A DNA stretch of 64,000 bases. It comes from Mycoavidus sp. HKI (GTDB lineage Bacteria; Pseudomonadota; Gammaproteobacteria; Burkholderiales; Burkholderiaceae). The notes under the pieces were generated by a model. That model ran no database searches. It was given only the letters and a program-made list of their open reading frames with translations, and had not been told where the DNA came from. Positions 45,608 through 55,290 of this stretch are shown one piece after another (within the stretch, counting starts at the first letter, position 1; each line of letters begins with the position of its first letter). Both the position numbers and the translations under genes were made by a program. The DNA lies in NCBI RefSeq assembly GCF_020023735.2, contig NZ_CP076444.2, positions 1,565,501 through 1,629,500 of the forward strand. The letters run 5' to 3'.

Positions 45608-46962
45608 CGTACGACTGCGCCAAAGCGCTCAAAATAATCAGGAAATGTTTTTGCAACACAGTTGGGATCGTTAATTTTAATCGGCACCCCAGCCAAACTC
45701 ACGAGCGAAAAGCACATTGCCATGCGGTGATCATCATACGTATTAATCTCGGCCCCGGCGGTGAGCGTGGCGGGTGGAGTAATCCGCAAAAAATCGGCTC
45801 CGGCGTCAACTGTGGCGCCTAATTTACGCAGCTCTGTCGCCATCGCGGCTAGCCGATCCGTCTCTTTCACGCGCCAACTGGCGATATTGCGCAAAGTGCT
45901 CGTGCCTTCGGCAAAAAGCGCGAGCACAGCAACTGTCATGGCAGCATCAGGGATTAAATTAAAATCCATATCAATTGCCTTGAGCCGGCGCGGGCTATTG
46001 GTAACACCACTGACTTCAATCCAGTCAGGCCCCATCATGACGTTAGCACCCATCTCGGTCAACACATTGGCAAAGCCAATATCGCCCTGGATACTCTCGG
46101 CCCCAACCCCGGTTACTCGCAGCGGCCCCCCGCCGATGGCACCGGCGGCCAGAAAATAAGAGGCCGATGAGGCATCGCCCTCAACTGCGATCTGGCCTGG
46201 CGCTTGATAAGATGAACCTGCGGCTAGAGTGAAACGCTGCCAGCCCTCACGTTCTACTTGCACGCCAAAGCGCGCCATCAAACTGATCGTCAGGTCAATA
46301 TAGGGCTTTGAAATCAATTCTCCATCAACTTTAATAATGACGCTGCGTTGCGCCGCCGGCAGCAATGGTAGCGCCATCAACACCGCACTCAAGAACTGAC
46401 TCGAGACATCGCCCCGCACCGCGAGTTGCTGATGAGGCGCGATGATAGAAGTGGCCGGATCTGCTTTGCCTGCCACGGCCTCATGCCTCTTTTGCATAGG
46501 TCCGATCATCAGCGGCGGAAAACCTTCGCGCCCTGAATACTCAATCGATGCACCTAGCACACGCAAACTATCGACTAAATCCCCGATGGGTCTTTCATGC
46601 ATCCGCGGTACACCTGAAATCTGATAGGCGCTGTCGCTCTCCCCCGCCTGCAGAGCGAGCGCGGCACTTAACAAACGCACCGCCGTACCGGCATTGCCAA
46701 GAAAAAGCTGCGCTTTTCTGAGCGGGAAAACACCCCCAACTCCAGCCACGGCATAACCCTGATCTTGCCGCAGACAATGCACGCCAAGCGTAGCTAACGC
46801 CTCTAACATCACGCGCGTATCATCCGCCTCTAACAAATTAGTGATGAGCGTTTTTCCATGTGCCAGCGCCGCTAGCAAAAGCACGCGGTTCGAGATGCTT
46901 TTTGAGCCCGGTAACTGCACCGTACCCCTTGCCTGGGTATACGGTCCTAAATCAAGATGCAT
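45604..46962 (-). CDS. aroA: 3-phosphoshikimate 1-carboxyvinyltransferase
   Basis: EPSP synthase, the sixth shikimate-pathway enzyme. 452 residues with two-domain signatures: [75 protein letters not shown] and [17 protein letters not shown]. The start is one base after the pheA stop, so pheA and aroA now behave as a single unit. Burkholderia has hisC and tyrA in this gap. Confidence 0.97.
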   Translation of the reverse strand: MHLDLGPYTQARGTVQLPGSKSISNRVLLLAALAHGKTLITNLLEADDTRVMLEALATLGVHCLRQDQGYAVAGVGGVFPLRKAQLFLGNAGTAVRLLSAALALQAGESDSAYQISGVPRMHERPIGDLVDSLRVLGASIEYSGREGFPPLMIGPMQKRHEAVAGKADPATSIIAPHQQLAVRGDVSSQFLSAVLMALPLLPAAQRSVIIKVDGELISKPYIDLTISLMARFGVQVEREGWQRFTLAAGSSYQAPGQIAVEGDASSASYFLAAGAIGGGPLRVTGVGAESIQGDIGFANVLTEMGANVMMGPDWIEVSGVTNSPRRLKAIDMDFNLIPDAAMTVAVLALFAEGTSTLRNIASWRVKETDRLAAMATELRKLGATVDAGADFLRITPPATLTAGAEINTYDDHRMAMCFSLVSLAGVPIKINDPNCVAKTFPDYFERFGAVVR

Positions 46963-46963
46963 A

Positions 46964-48043
46964 TCAATGCGCCCGTGGGTAAGAACCGAGGATTTTAATA
47001 AAGGCTGCGCCTTGCTCTAATTCTGCAAACGCGGCCGCTAACGGGGCATCGGCATAATGTCCTTCAAGGTCGATATAAAAATAATATTCCCAAGCGCCGC
47101 TTTTGGCTGGCCGCGACTCGAAACGCGTCATCGAAACGCCATGACGCGCCAAGGGTTCGAGCATCCGACACACCGCCCCCGCTACATTTTTCACGGCTAA
47201 GATCAGTGAAGTTTGATCACAACCACTGGGCGTACTCGAGCGCCCACCAATCACCACAAAGCGAGTACGGTTATGCGGATCGTCTTGCATCATCGCCTGC
47301 ACGGTCACTAAATTATAATGGGTAGCGGCCCGTTCGCTCGCAATCGCCGCCACGCTCGCATCAGCCGCCGCCAATTGAGCAGCAGCAGCATTGCTAGCCA
47401 CGGCTTGCCGCTCGAGCTGCGGCGCATGCATCGTCAGCCAATGCTGGCATTGCGCCAGTGCTTGTGCATGGGCGCACACACGCGAGACGCCAGCCAACGT
47501 ACCCGTGCGCGTTAATAGGCTATGCTGGATTGGCAAGACCACTTCGCCAGTGAGCGCCAGCGGAGAATGTAACAGCAAATCAAGCGTGCGCGAGACTGCA
47601 CCTTCAGTTGAATTTTCAACCGGAACGATACCAATATTGGCCGCGCCCGCTTCCACTGCTCGAAAGACTTCATCGATCGACAGACAAGGCAAGCCCTCTA
47701 CCGCAGAGCTACTATATTTATGCAGAGCCTCTTCACTATACGTGCCAACCGGCCCGAGAAAAGCCGCCGTGAACGGCTTTTCAAGAGCTCGGCTGGCCGC
47801 CATGATTTCTCGCCAAATCACAGCGATGTGCTTAGCCTGCAATGGCCCTTGGTTGAGCGCTTGCAAACGCGTGAGTACCGACAATTCACGCTCAGGGCGA
47901 AATACCGGCGTCTTAAAATGCTTCTTGATTTCACCGACTTCAAGTGCCAGCGCCGCACGTTGGTTTAATAACGTGAGCAGCTGCCCATCGATCAAATCGA
48001 TACTATCTCGTAGAGGCTGCAAAGCCGGCTGTTCATCATCCAT
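46964..48043 (-). CDS. pheA: Bifunctional chorismate mutase/prephenate dehydratase
   Basis: Makes phenylpyruvate from chorismate. 359 residues: chorismate mutase (about 5-90, [20 protein letters not shown]), prephenate dehydratase (about 92-270, [43 protein letters not shown]), and an ACT regulatory domain with the Phe-binding [20 protein letters not shown]. Operon serC-pheA-aroA-cmk-rpsA. Confidence 0.97.
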   Translation of the reverse strand: MDDEQPALQPLRDSIDLIDGQLLTLLNQRAALALEVGEIKKHFKTPVFRPERELSVLTRLQALNQGPLQAKHIAVIWREIMAASRALEKPFTAAFLGPVGTYSEEALHKYSSSAVEGLPCLSIDEVFRAVEAGAANIGIVPVENSTEGAVSRTLDLLLHSPLALTGEVVLPIQHSLLTRTGTLAGVSRVCAHAQALAQCQHWLTMHAPQLERQAVASNAAAAQLAAADASVAAIASERAATHYNLVTVQAMMQDDPHNRTRFVVIGGRSSTPSGCDQTSLILAVKNVAGAVCRMLEPLARHGVSMTRFESRPAKSGAWEYYFYIDLEGHYADAPLAAAFAELEQGAAFIKILGSYPRAH

Positions 48044-48116
48044 GCTATATCAAAATATTAAACGGCAAGAGAAAAGGCAGGGTATGGATTCGGTTGACAT
48101 CCGTTGGCTAACCCTC

Positions 48117-49226
48117 CTAAGCGTGGCGTTGCTCAAAGGCTTGCATATAATCAACCAGCGCCCGCACTGCTGCGAGCGGGACTGCATTATAAATTGAGGC
48201 GCGCATGCCGCCAACCGAAGCATGTCCTTTTAAGTGCAGCAGGCCGCAGGCGCGCGCGCCCGCCAAAAAATCATCGTTGCGTGTTTCATCCGCAAGATAA
48301 AATGGGACATTCATGCGCGACCTGACTGCCGGCTCGACCCGGTTAATATAAAAGTCGCTGGCGTCAATCGTTTGATAGAGCAGTTGCGCTTTCTCAATAT
48401 TGCGCGCCTCTATCGCCGCGAGCCCACCTTGCCGTTTAAGCCATTTGAATACAAGACCCGCGATATAAATAGCATAAGTAGGCGGCGTGTTATACATTGA
48501 ATTATGCGCGGCAACGGTCTTCCATTCAAACGCCGAAGGACAAATCGGCAGTGCCCGATCCAATAAATCTTCACGTACAATCACTAAAGTAACGCCGGCC
48601 ATGCCTATGTTTTTCTGCGCGCCCCCATAAATTACGCCATATTGGGTGATGTCCAACGGGCGCGATAATAGATGCGATGAAGCATCCGCCACCAGCGGCA
48701 CCTCGCCTAAATCCGGGATCTCAAAAAACTCAACGCCATTCACGGTCTCATTGGTGCAGATATGGACATAAGCCGGATCAGCAGACAAATGCCAGTCAGT
48801 AAACGCAGGAATACCAAGCCGCTCTCTATTTTGCGGGGAATTGAGTCTGCTTGTTTCATTCGTCGCAGCAATATGCGCTGCGCAGTAACGGCTTGCTTCC
48901 AATTGCGATTTACGCGACCATGTACCCGTCACCACATAGTCCGCCGCTGTGCGCGCGCCCAGCAGATTTAATGGGACCAAGGCATTTTCGGCAAGCGCTC
49001 CGCCTTGCAAAAAAAGCAGGCGGTAATTTGCCGGCAGCATCAGTAATTCAGCCAGATCAGCCAATGCAGTTTGATGAATTGATTCAAATTCACGGCTACG
49101 GTGACTCATTTCCATCACACTCGTGCCTGTGCCTTGCCAATCCAACATCTCATCGGCGGCTTGCTGAAGTACTTCAACGGGTAGGGCCGCCGGACCGGCA
49201 GCAAAATTAAATGGGCGCATCTGCAT
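48117..49226 (-). CDS. serC: Phosphoserine aminotransferase
   Basis: A PLP enzyme making 3-phosphoserine (serine route) and 4-phosphohydroxythreonine (pyridoxal phosphate route). 369-370 residues: [20 protein letters not shown] at the N-terminus, [20 protein letters not shown], and the PLP Lys in [20 protein letters not shown]. Starts possible at ATG 49226 or, matching relatives better, ATG 49220; ribosome sites are weak for both. First gene of the serC-pheA-aroA-cmk-rpsA run. Confidence 0.96.
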   Translation of the reverse strand: MQMRPFNFAAGPAALPVEVLQQAADEMLDWQGTGTSVMEMSHRSREFESIHQTALADLAELLMLPANYRLLFLQGGALAENALVPLNLLGARTAADYVVTGTWSRKSQLEASRYCAAHIAATNETSRLNSPQNRERLGIPAFTDWHLSADPAYVHICTNETVNGVEFFEIPDLGEVPLVADASSHLLSRPLDITQYGVIYGGAQKNIGMAGVTLVIVREDLLDRALPICPSAFEWKTVAAHNSMYNTPPTYAIYIAGLVFKWLKRQGGLAAIEARNIEKAQLLYQTIDASDFYINRVEPAVRSRMNVPFYLADETRNDDFLAGARACGLLHLKGHASVGGMRASIYNAVPLAAVRALVDYMQAFEQRHA

Positions 49227-49401
49227 CACTCGTATTCAAGGGCGTTTCAGGACAATCGTTTTTTGTCGATAGGATTGTCGAGCCACATAACGCAACCTCA
49301 TCCTGCGTCATTTAAAACCGCATGACTGTTATCTGTTCTTGTGCCACCGAGGAAATCAGAAGGCAAAAACAAGCCCGCTTTAGGACCTAAATTAAATAAT
49401 T

Positions 49402-49435
49402 ATGGCCGTTTTGCACGGGTATGCAAAACGGCCAT
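49402..49435 (-). terminator. Strong hairpin terminator after the DUF2059 gene
   Basis: ATGGCCGTTTTGCA pairs perfectly with TGCAAAACGGCCAT over 14 bases around a six-base loop. It lies 25 bp after the DUF2059 gene on the minus strand, with T-rich DNA on both sides (TCTTTTT on the plus side), so it can work in both directions. It separates the gyrA unit from serC. Confidence 0.8.
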
Positions 49436-49460
49436 TCTTTTTAAAAACTCATCAACCGCG

Positions 49461-50117
49461 TTACTTGGCCGTGCTATTCGCCTTGCTTGCAGGTTTTTTA
49501 GAAGTCCGTGACTTAGCGACCAATGCAACTTCTTTATCAGCCTGCTCGCGCGCCGCTTGGATCGACGGCGGCATGTACTTTTGCATTAAGCTGTTGAGCA
49601 CATAACCACCAACTTGGTCTTGCACTTGCAGAAACTTAATGCCTGCTTTACTTTTATAGAATTTAGTTAAATCTTTAATTTCACCGGCGGTGTAATACTT
49701 CGCATAAGCATCGCGCTGTGCTTGCAGCGCATCCTGATGAAATTGCGGCGTTGTAAACAATTGGCCGGCTTGCTCAGCAAGTTTAGCTAATGCGCTTTGC
49801 CGCAACTGTGGCACAGCTGCGCGCTTTTGTGCATCAGTGAGCTTTTTATTCTCCGACAATGCATCGGACAAAATAGCCGGCACTAATTGTTTCATTTGCA
49901 TCTGAGCGCTGTTACCAATTGCCGTAGCATGCTTATCCGCGTCGATAGCCTCTAGCAAATCTTTAATGGCCGCCTGCTGAGCCGGATCAAGCGGGGCTGC
50001 GGCAGGAGCGGCGGAAAGCGCCTCACCTTGCAGCGTCAGCGGCTGAGCAATAGAAAAAGCTGGCGCCAACAAAAACCAAGGGGCTAGCAACATCCATGAC
50101 TTAAACTTTATTTGCAT
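49461..50117 (-). CDS. Exported DUF2059 protein
   Basis: 218 residues. N-terminal signal peptide (MLLAPWFLLAPAFSIA, cleavage near residue 25) and a helical DUF2059 domain (QKRAAVPQLRQSALAKLAEQ, AKYYTAGEIKDLTKFYKSKA, GIKFLQVQDQV), ending in a Lys/Ala-rich tail. Periplasmic, function unknown. GGAG before the ATG at 50117 fixes the start; earlier in-frame codons overlap the gyrA end. It follows gyrA as in Burkholderia. Confidence 0.85.
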   Translation of the reverse strand: MQIKFKSWMLLAPWFLLAPAFSIAQPLTLQGEALSAAPAAAPLDPAQQAAIKDLLEAIDADKHATAIGNSAQMQMKQLVPAILSDALSENKKLTDAQKRAAVPQLRQSALAKLAEQAGQLFTTPQFHQDALQAQRDAYAKYYTAGEIKDLTKFYKSKAGIKFLQVQDQVGGYVLNSLMQKYMPPSIQAAREQADKEVALVAKSRTSKKPASKANSTAK

Positions 50118-50134
50118 TGATTGCTCCATAAAAA

Positions 50135-52798
50135 TCAATCGTTTTCAAGGCTAGAACCTGCCTCAGGGTTGGTCTCGGTATTAGCATCGACCTCTGACTC
50201 GGTGTTAGCGTCGACCTCTGTCTCGGCATTAACGTCGACCTCTGTCTCGGTTTCAGCTACCTGTTGCAGTCCCGATAACGTGGTTCCTTTGTCCAGGGTA
50301 ATGAGTGTAACACCTTGTGTGGCGCGGCCCATTTCTCGTATGCCGGCAACACGCGTACGGATCAATACCCCCGCCGTTGTAATCAGCATAATTTCGCTTT
50401 CCGGCTCAACTAATATTGCCGCCACCACTTTACCGTTACGCTCGCTAGTTTGAATCGCAATCATCCCTTTGGTACCGCGCCCATGACGAGTATATTCAGC
50501 AATTGGGGTACGTTTGCCGAAGCCATTTTCAGTGGCTGTCAACACCGACTGCCGCTCATTCTCCGCCACCAGCAAGGCGATGACCTGCTGCCCTTCTTCT
50601 AGCCGCATACCACGCACACCACGGGTACCACGCCCCATCGGCCGCACATCATTTTCGCTAAAGCGCACTGCCTTGCCGCTATCTGAAAAGAGCATGACAT
50701 CGTGCTCACCATCGGTAATCGCCGCGCCAATTAGATAATCGCCTTCATCCAGATTGACCGCAATAATCCCTTTTTTGAGGGGGCGGCTAAAGGCTTCAAG
50801 CGGTGTTTTCTTGACCGTGCCAAGCGAGGTTGCCATGAAGACATAACGCTCAGGAGAGAATTCCTTCACCGACAGCACGACCGTGATCCTTTCACCCTCA
50901 TTCAATGGAAACATATTAACGATTGGCCGCCCCCGCGCATTGCGCGAACCTTGCGGCACTTCATAGACCTTAACCCAATACACACGGCCATGATTGGAAA
51001 AGCACAGAATGTAATCGTGCGTATTCGCAATAAACAAGGTTTCAATCCAATCGTCTTCCTTCATCGAAGTTGCTTGCTTACCACGCCCGCCACGCTTTTG
51101 CGCGCCATATTCGGATAAAGGCTGCGCCTTTACATAGCCGCCATGCGACAGCGTCACGACCATGTCTTGCGGCGTAATTAAATCTTCTGTATTGAGCTCA
51201 GTTGCATTGAATTCAATATATGAGCGACGCGCATCGCCAAACTCTTTTTTAATGGCTGTCAGCTCGTCACTAATAATGGTGCGAAGACGCTCCGGTTTCG
51301 CCAAAATATCAAGCAGATCGGAAATTTGCTTCATCATCTCGCGATATTCCGCCAAAATCTTATCTTGCTCGAGTCCGGTCAGCCTCTGCAAGCGCATTTG
51401 CAGAATTTCTTGCGCTTGCACATCCGATAATTTATAGCGGCCGTCAGGCTGCATCCCAAAGCTTGGGTTTAAGCTTTCTGGCCGATACGCGGCGCCACCG
51501 CCCGGCGTATCGCCCCCAGCTCGCAGCAACATGTCACGCACGAGCGGCGAATCCCACACACGCCCCATTAACTCTTGCCGCGCGCTCGGTGGTGAAGGGG
51601 CCGCCTTGATGATGGCAATAAACTCATCGATATTCGCTAAGGCAACCGCCAGTCCTTCCAAGACATGCCCGCGCTCACGCGCCCGGCGCAATTCATACAC
51701 CGTGCGGCGCGTAATTACCTCACGCCGGTGTGCTAAGAAACACTGCAGCATCTCCTTTAGATTAAGGAGCTTTGGCTGGCCATCGACCAAAGCGACCATA
51801 TTCATGCCAAAGGTGTCTTGCAGTTGGGTATTTTTGTAGAGGTTATTCAGTATCACCTCTGGCACTTCGCCGCGCTTGAGCTCAATGACCGCGCGCATCC
51901 CGCTCTTATCCGACTCATCGCGGATATCGGAAATACCTTCAATGCGTTTTTCGTGCACCAGCTCGGCAATGCGCTCAAGCAACATTCGTTTATTGACTTG
52001 ATACGGCAGCTCGTCAATGATGATCGCATTACGCTGGCCACGATCGATTTCTTCAAAATGCGTTTTACCCCGCATCACGACACGGCCGCGGCCGGTGCGA
52101 TAGCCATCACGCACGCCAGCAATGCCATAAATAATGCCCGCAGTCGGAAAATCAGGCGCAGGAATCACCGCAATTAAGTCATCAATCGATGCCTGTGGAT
52201 TTTGCAGCAGAAGCTGGCAACCATCCACCACTTCGTTCAAATTATGGGGCGGAATATTCGTGGCCATCCCAACGGCAATGCCGGATGAGCCATTAATCAA
52301 CAAATTGGGCATGCGCGCGGGCAAGACCACGGGCTCACTTTCACTGCCGTCATAATTGGGCTCAAAGTCGACCGTCTCTTTATCCAGGTCAGCCAGCAAT
52401 TCATGGCCGATTTTAGCCATGCGGATTTCGGTATAACGCATCGCCGCAGGGTTATCCCCATCGACCGAACCAAAATTACCCTGACCGTCAATCAGCATAT
52501 AACGCAACGAAAAATCCTGCGCCATCCGCACAATCGTGCCGTAGACCGCGGCATCGCCATGCGGATGGTACTTACCGATGACATCCCCAACAATCCTGGC
52601 GGACTTTTTATAAGCACGATTCCAGTCATTGTTTAACTCGTGCATTGAATACAATACACGCCGATGTACGGGCTTAAGACCATCATAAACACTGGGCAGC
52701 GCCCGCCCTACAATCACACTCATGGCGTAATCGAGGTAAGAGCGGCGCATTTCTTCTTCAAGCGAGATGGGTAGAGTCTCTTTGGCGAATTGATCCAT
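50135..52798 (-). CDS. gyrA: DNA gyrase subunit A
   Basis: 887 residues. The N-terminal winged-helix/tower domain contains the catalytic Tyr122 in [13 protein letters not shown]; the six-bladed beta-pinwheel C-terminal domain carries the GyrA-box (QKRGGRGKQ). It introduces negative supercoils with GyrB. The quinolone-determining segment reads [15 protein letters not shown], with Ala83 and Gly87 in E. coli numbering (codons verified at 52552-52550 and 52540-52538), where most bacteria have Ser/Thr and Asp. The C-terminal tail is a Glu/Thr/Asn/Asp-rich repeat. A long intergenic region (52799-53170) precedes it. Confidence 0.98.
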   Translation of the reverse strand: MDQFAKETLPISLEEEMRRSYLDYAMSVIVGRALPSVYDGLKPVHRRVLYSMHELNNDWNRAYKKSARIVGDVIGKYHPHGDAAVYGTIVRMAQDFSLRYMLIDGQGNFGSVDGDNPAAMRYTEIRMAKIGHELLADLDKETVDFEPNYDGSESEPVVLPARMPNLLINGSSGIAVGMATNIPPHNLNEVVDGCQLLLQNPQASIDDLIAVIPAPDFPTAGIIYGIAGVRDGYRTGRGRVVMRGKTHFEEIDRGQRNAIIIDELPYQVNKRMLLERIAELVHEKRIEGISDIRDESDKSGMRAVIELKRGEVPEVILNNLYKNTQLQDTFGMNMVALVDGQPKLLNLKEMLQCFLAHRREVITRRTVYELRRARERGHVLEGLAVALANIDEFIAIIKAAPSPPSARQELMGRVWDSPLVRDMLLRAGGDTPGGGAAYRPESLNPSFGMQPDGRYKLSDVQAQEILQMRLQRLTGLEQDKILAEYREMMKQISDLLDILAKPERLRTIISDELTAIKKEFGDARRSYIEFNATELNTEDLITPQDMVVTLSHGGYVKAQPLSEYGAQKRGGRGKQATSMKEDDWIETLFIANTHDYILCFSNHGRVYWVKVYEVPQGSRNARGRPIVNMFPLNEGERITVVLSVKEFSPERYVFMATSLGTVKKTPLEAFSRPLKKGIIAVNLDEGDYLIGAAITDGEHDVMLFSDSGKAVRFSENDVRPMGRGTRGVRGMRLEEGQQVIALLVAENERQSVLTATENGFGKRTPIAEYTRHGRGTKGMIAIQTSERNGKVVAAILVEPESEIMLITTAGVLIRTRVAGIREMGRATQGVTLITLDKGTTLSGLQQVAETETEVDVNAETEVDANTESEVDANTETNPEAGSSLEND
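50150..50265 (-). repeat. Glu/Val/Asp/Asn-rich repeats in the GyrA tail
   Basis: The last 40 codons read [20 protein letters not shown] and onward, about four six-residue units with the core (T/S)EVDxN, encoded by near-identical 18-24-base units (GTCGACCTCTGTCTCGG and variants on the plus strand). Acidic, likely disordered, not part of the folded enzyme. Prone to length change. Confidence 0.7.
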
Positions 52799-53170
52799 TT
52801 ATCAGGCTAGTTTGTTCTATGGCAAAAAACCGCGCGAGCGGCGATTGCATTAAAGATAAGGGGCTGTATCAAGAGCCAAGTTAAAGATGAATAACGCGTA
52901 ATTTTAGCATGCGCAGCTTGCTGTCATGGCCCAGTTGCCTTGACTCAGCTGTTGCGCGCTTGCCACAGTTACCGAATCGCACCCCTCTTTAGAAAAAATG
53001 TTCACCGGCTTAGCGATGCGATATGGCAGAATAACTCTGCGCAAACAGACATTGCAATGCAATTTATTGAGTATTTTCAGCTTGCTTTCAATGCCCTTCT
53101 GCGAGCATCATTTTTCTAATCATCAGACGCGCAGAAAACCTGCGGTAACTTCAAACTCGAGAGGAGAAAT
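52799..53170. other. Divergent intergenic region gyrA / OmpA-family gene
   Basis: 372 bp between two divergent genes, so it should hold both promoters. No clear -35/-10 pair or terminator is recognisable; GAGAGGAG just before 53171 is the ribosome site of the OmpA-family gene. No open frame with coding character. Confidence 0.5.
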
Positions 53171-53827
53171 ATGAACACACTTTCCAAGCTCGCTGTCATC
53201 GCAGCTGCTGCAGTAATGGCTGCCTCCGCTTCGGCGCAATCCGTACAGCTTTCACCCCAAGTAAACACCGACAACTGGGCCAACGGCAGCCAAGAATATG
53301 TGTGGACGAATGGCACCAATGAGCTATGCTGGCGTAGTTCGCCTTGGACGCCCGCGACGGCCAATCCAAAATGCGATGGCGCTCTTGTCGCTCAAGCCAC
53401 AGAAACACCCCTTATCGTGCCACAAATCACCAGCCAAAAAGTCACCTATCAAGCCGATACGTTGTTTGACTTTGATAAGGCCATCTTGAAAGCTAGTGGT
53501 CAAACTGAACTTGATGCACTCGCCCAAAAAGTCAAAGGGCTGAATCTTGAAGTCATCGTCGCCACGGGCTATACCGATAAAATCGGTCATGACCGTTATA
53601 ACGATAAGCTTTCGATGAAACGTGCACAAGCCGTGAAAGCATATCTAGCGAGTCAAGGTATTGACGAAAACCGCATTTACACCGAAGCTAAAGGCAAGCG
53701 CAATCCTGTAGTCACCGATTGCCACCAAAAGACACGGAAAGATTTGATTGCCTGTTTGGCTCCAAACCGCCGCGTTGAAGTTGAAGTGGTAGGCACAACC
53801 ACGCCAGCCAATCAGCCTGCTTATTAA
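53171..53827 (+). CDS. ompA: OmpA-family peptidoglycan-binding outer-membrane protein
   Basis: 218 residues: signal peptide (LAVIAAAAVMAASASA, cleavage after residue 22), a short Burkholderia-type N-terminal domain without a full eight-strand barrel, and a C-terminal OmpA domain (TLFDFDKAILKASGQTELDA, VIVATGYTDKIGHDRYNDKL, SMKRAQAVKAYLASQGID) whose Asp and Arg bind diaminopimelate in peptidoglycan. AGAGGAG precedes the ATG and a terminator follows, so it is transcribed alone. Divergent from gyrA, as in Burkholderia. Confidence 0.93.
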   Translation: MNTLSKLAVIAAAAVMAASASAQSVQLSPQVNTDNWANGSQEYVWTNGTNELCWRSSPWTPATANPKCDGALVAQATETPLIVPQITSQKVTYQADTLFDFDKAILKASGQTELDALAQKVKGLNLEVIVATGYTDKIGHDRYNDKLSMKRAQAVKAYLASQGIDENRIYTEAKGKRNPVVTDCHQKTRKDLIACLAPNRRVEVEVVGTTTPANQPAY

Positions 53828-53852
53828 GCTAAGCGGCATATCATGATGTGAA

Positions 53853-53878
53853 AGCCCTGCTGCTGCAGGGCTTTTTTT
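53853..53878 (+). terminator. Rho-independent terminator of the OmpA-family gene
   Basis: AGCCCTGC and GCAGGGCT pair around a four-base loop, followed by seven T, 26 bp after the stop codon. Confidence 0.85.
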
Positions 53879-53896
53879 ACGGTCCAGATTAAATCG

Positions 53897-54592
53897 ATGA
53901 TCAACGCTGATCCACACGAACTCAGAAAATTTAGCGCTCTCGCCCATCGCTGGTGGGACCCTACGGCTGAATTCAAACCCCTGCACCAACTGAACCCGTT
54001 GCGGCTTGATTGGATCAACTCCTATACGCAACTGAGAGACAAACGCATCCTAGATGTAGGGTGTGGCGGAGGTATTTTGGCTGAATCAATGGCTCAGCTT
54101 GGCGCGCAGGTCAAAGGCATCGACCTCGCTTCTGATGCATTGAGCGCCGCTGAATTGCATCGTCTCGACAGTGGCGTCATGCTAGAGTATGAAGAAGTTT
54201 CAGCCGAAGCCCTCGCCCTGCGTGAGCCTGGCGCCTATGATGCGGTGACCTGCATGGAAATGCTAGAGCATGTGCCCGATCCTGGCTCCATTGTGAGCGC
54301 TTGCGCTAAGCTTGTTAAGCCTGGCGGCTGGGTATTTTTTTCAACCCTTAACCGCAGTTTGAAATCTTATCTATTTGCAGTCATCGCAGCAGAATATATT
54401 GCCCAAATGCTGCCGCGCGGCACCCACGACTACGCACGGTTTATCCGCCCTGCTGAATTAAGTTCATACGCGCGTGCTGCTGGGTTGCGTTTACACGCAT
54501 TTAAAGGCGTAAGTTATGCTCCAATGAGCCAACACTTTACACTTTCCAATGACACCAGCATCAATTACATGCTGGCTTGTGTCCGTGTATGA
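53897..54592 (+). CDS. ubiG: Ubiquinone biosynthesis O-methyltransferase
   Basis: A SAM-dependent methyltransferase for both O-methylations of ubiquinone synthesis. 231 residues; SAM motif [21 protein letters not shown], then [17 protein letters not shown], and [20 protein letters not shown]. Overlaps gph by four bases (ATGA), so the two are translated together, as is common in beta-proteobacteria. Confidence 0.96.
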   Translation: MINADPHELRKFSALAHRWWDPTAEFKPLHQLNPLRLDWINSYTQLRDKRILDVGCGGGILAESMAQLGAQVKGIDLASDALSAAELHRLDSGVMLEYEEVSAEALALREPGAYDAVTCMEMLEHVPDPGSIVSACAKLVKPGGWVFFSTLNRSLKSYLFAVIAAEYIAQMLPRGTHDYARFIRPAELSSYARAAGLRLHAFKGVSYAPMSQHFTLSNDTSINYMLACVRV

Positions 54593-55278
54593 GCGATACC
54601 TCATTTATCTCACCCAGCGCCGAGCGGGCAATCCTTTTTGACCTTGATGGCACGCTGGCTGACACAGCGCCCAATCTTGCGGCGGCAGTCAATAAAATGC
54701 GCCATGCACGTGGCATGCCAATGCTACCGCTTGGACAATTACGACCATTTGCTTCTGCCGGTGCGCGCGGGCTGCTCGGCGGCGCGTTTGGGATTGATGC
54801 AACACATCGTGATTTCGTGGCAATGATTGAAGAATTTTTAGCCAACTATACCGCTGATCTTGACAGTGCAACCGTGCTTTTTCCAGGTATTGAGGCGTTA
54901 CTTGCTGAACTTTCAGCGCATCACGTGCGCTGGGGCATTGTGACGAACAAAATTGCTCGCTTGACGCAACCGTTGGTAGAACGGCTGGGCCTGAATCACG
55001 CAAGCTGCGTTGTCAGCGGAGACACGACAGCTCACGCTAAGCCACACCCAGCGCCGCTTTTATACGCGGCTCAGCAACTGCAGCTTACGCCCACTCAAAT
55101 TGCCTATATCGGTGACGATTTACGCGATATCCAAGCTGGCCGAGCAGCCGGGATGAAAACCATTGCTGCGGCTTATGGTTATAGTGAACACTCATCTGAA
55201 AAATGGCAGGCCGACTATATTATTGACTCTCCCGCGGCATTACGGACTTTATTGTTTAAGAGTGAAACTTCGGCCTGA
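54589..55278 (+). CDS. gph: Phosphoglycolate phosphatase
   Basis: A HAD-superfamily phosphatase removing 2-phosphoglycolate. 229 residues from the ATG at 54589, which overlaps the ubiG stop; the four-codon-longer frame is rejected for that reason. Motif [21 protein letters not shown] with the nucleophile Asp, motif II WGIVTNK, motifs [20 protein letters not shown] and [20 protein letters not shown]. Ends 12 bp from the convergent TonB-dependent receptor gene. Confidence 0.93.
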   Translation: MSDTSFISPSAERAILFDLDGTLADTAPNLAAAVNKMRHARGMPMLPLGQLRPFASAGARGLLGGAFGIDATHRDFVAMIEEFLANYTADLDSATVLFPGIEALLAELSAHHVRWGIVTNKIARLTQPLVERLGLNHASCVVSGDTTAHAKPHPAPLLYAAQQLQLTPTQIAYIGDDLRDIQAGRAAGMKTIAAAYGYSEHSSEKWQADYIIDSPAALRTLLFKSETSA

Positions 55279-55290
55279 TAATAAACACAC

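Noticed and set aside
47391..48197. 268-codon plus-strand ORF
   Set aside because: Antisense to pheA and intergenic DNA; Ser/Arg/Cys-rich shadow composition.
53645..54031. 128-codon minus-strand ORF
   Set aside because: Antisense to the OmpA-family gene and ubiG across a clear terminator.
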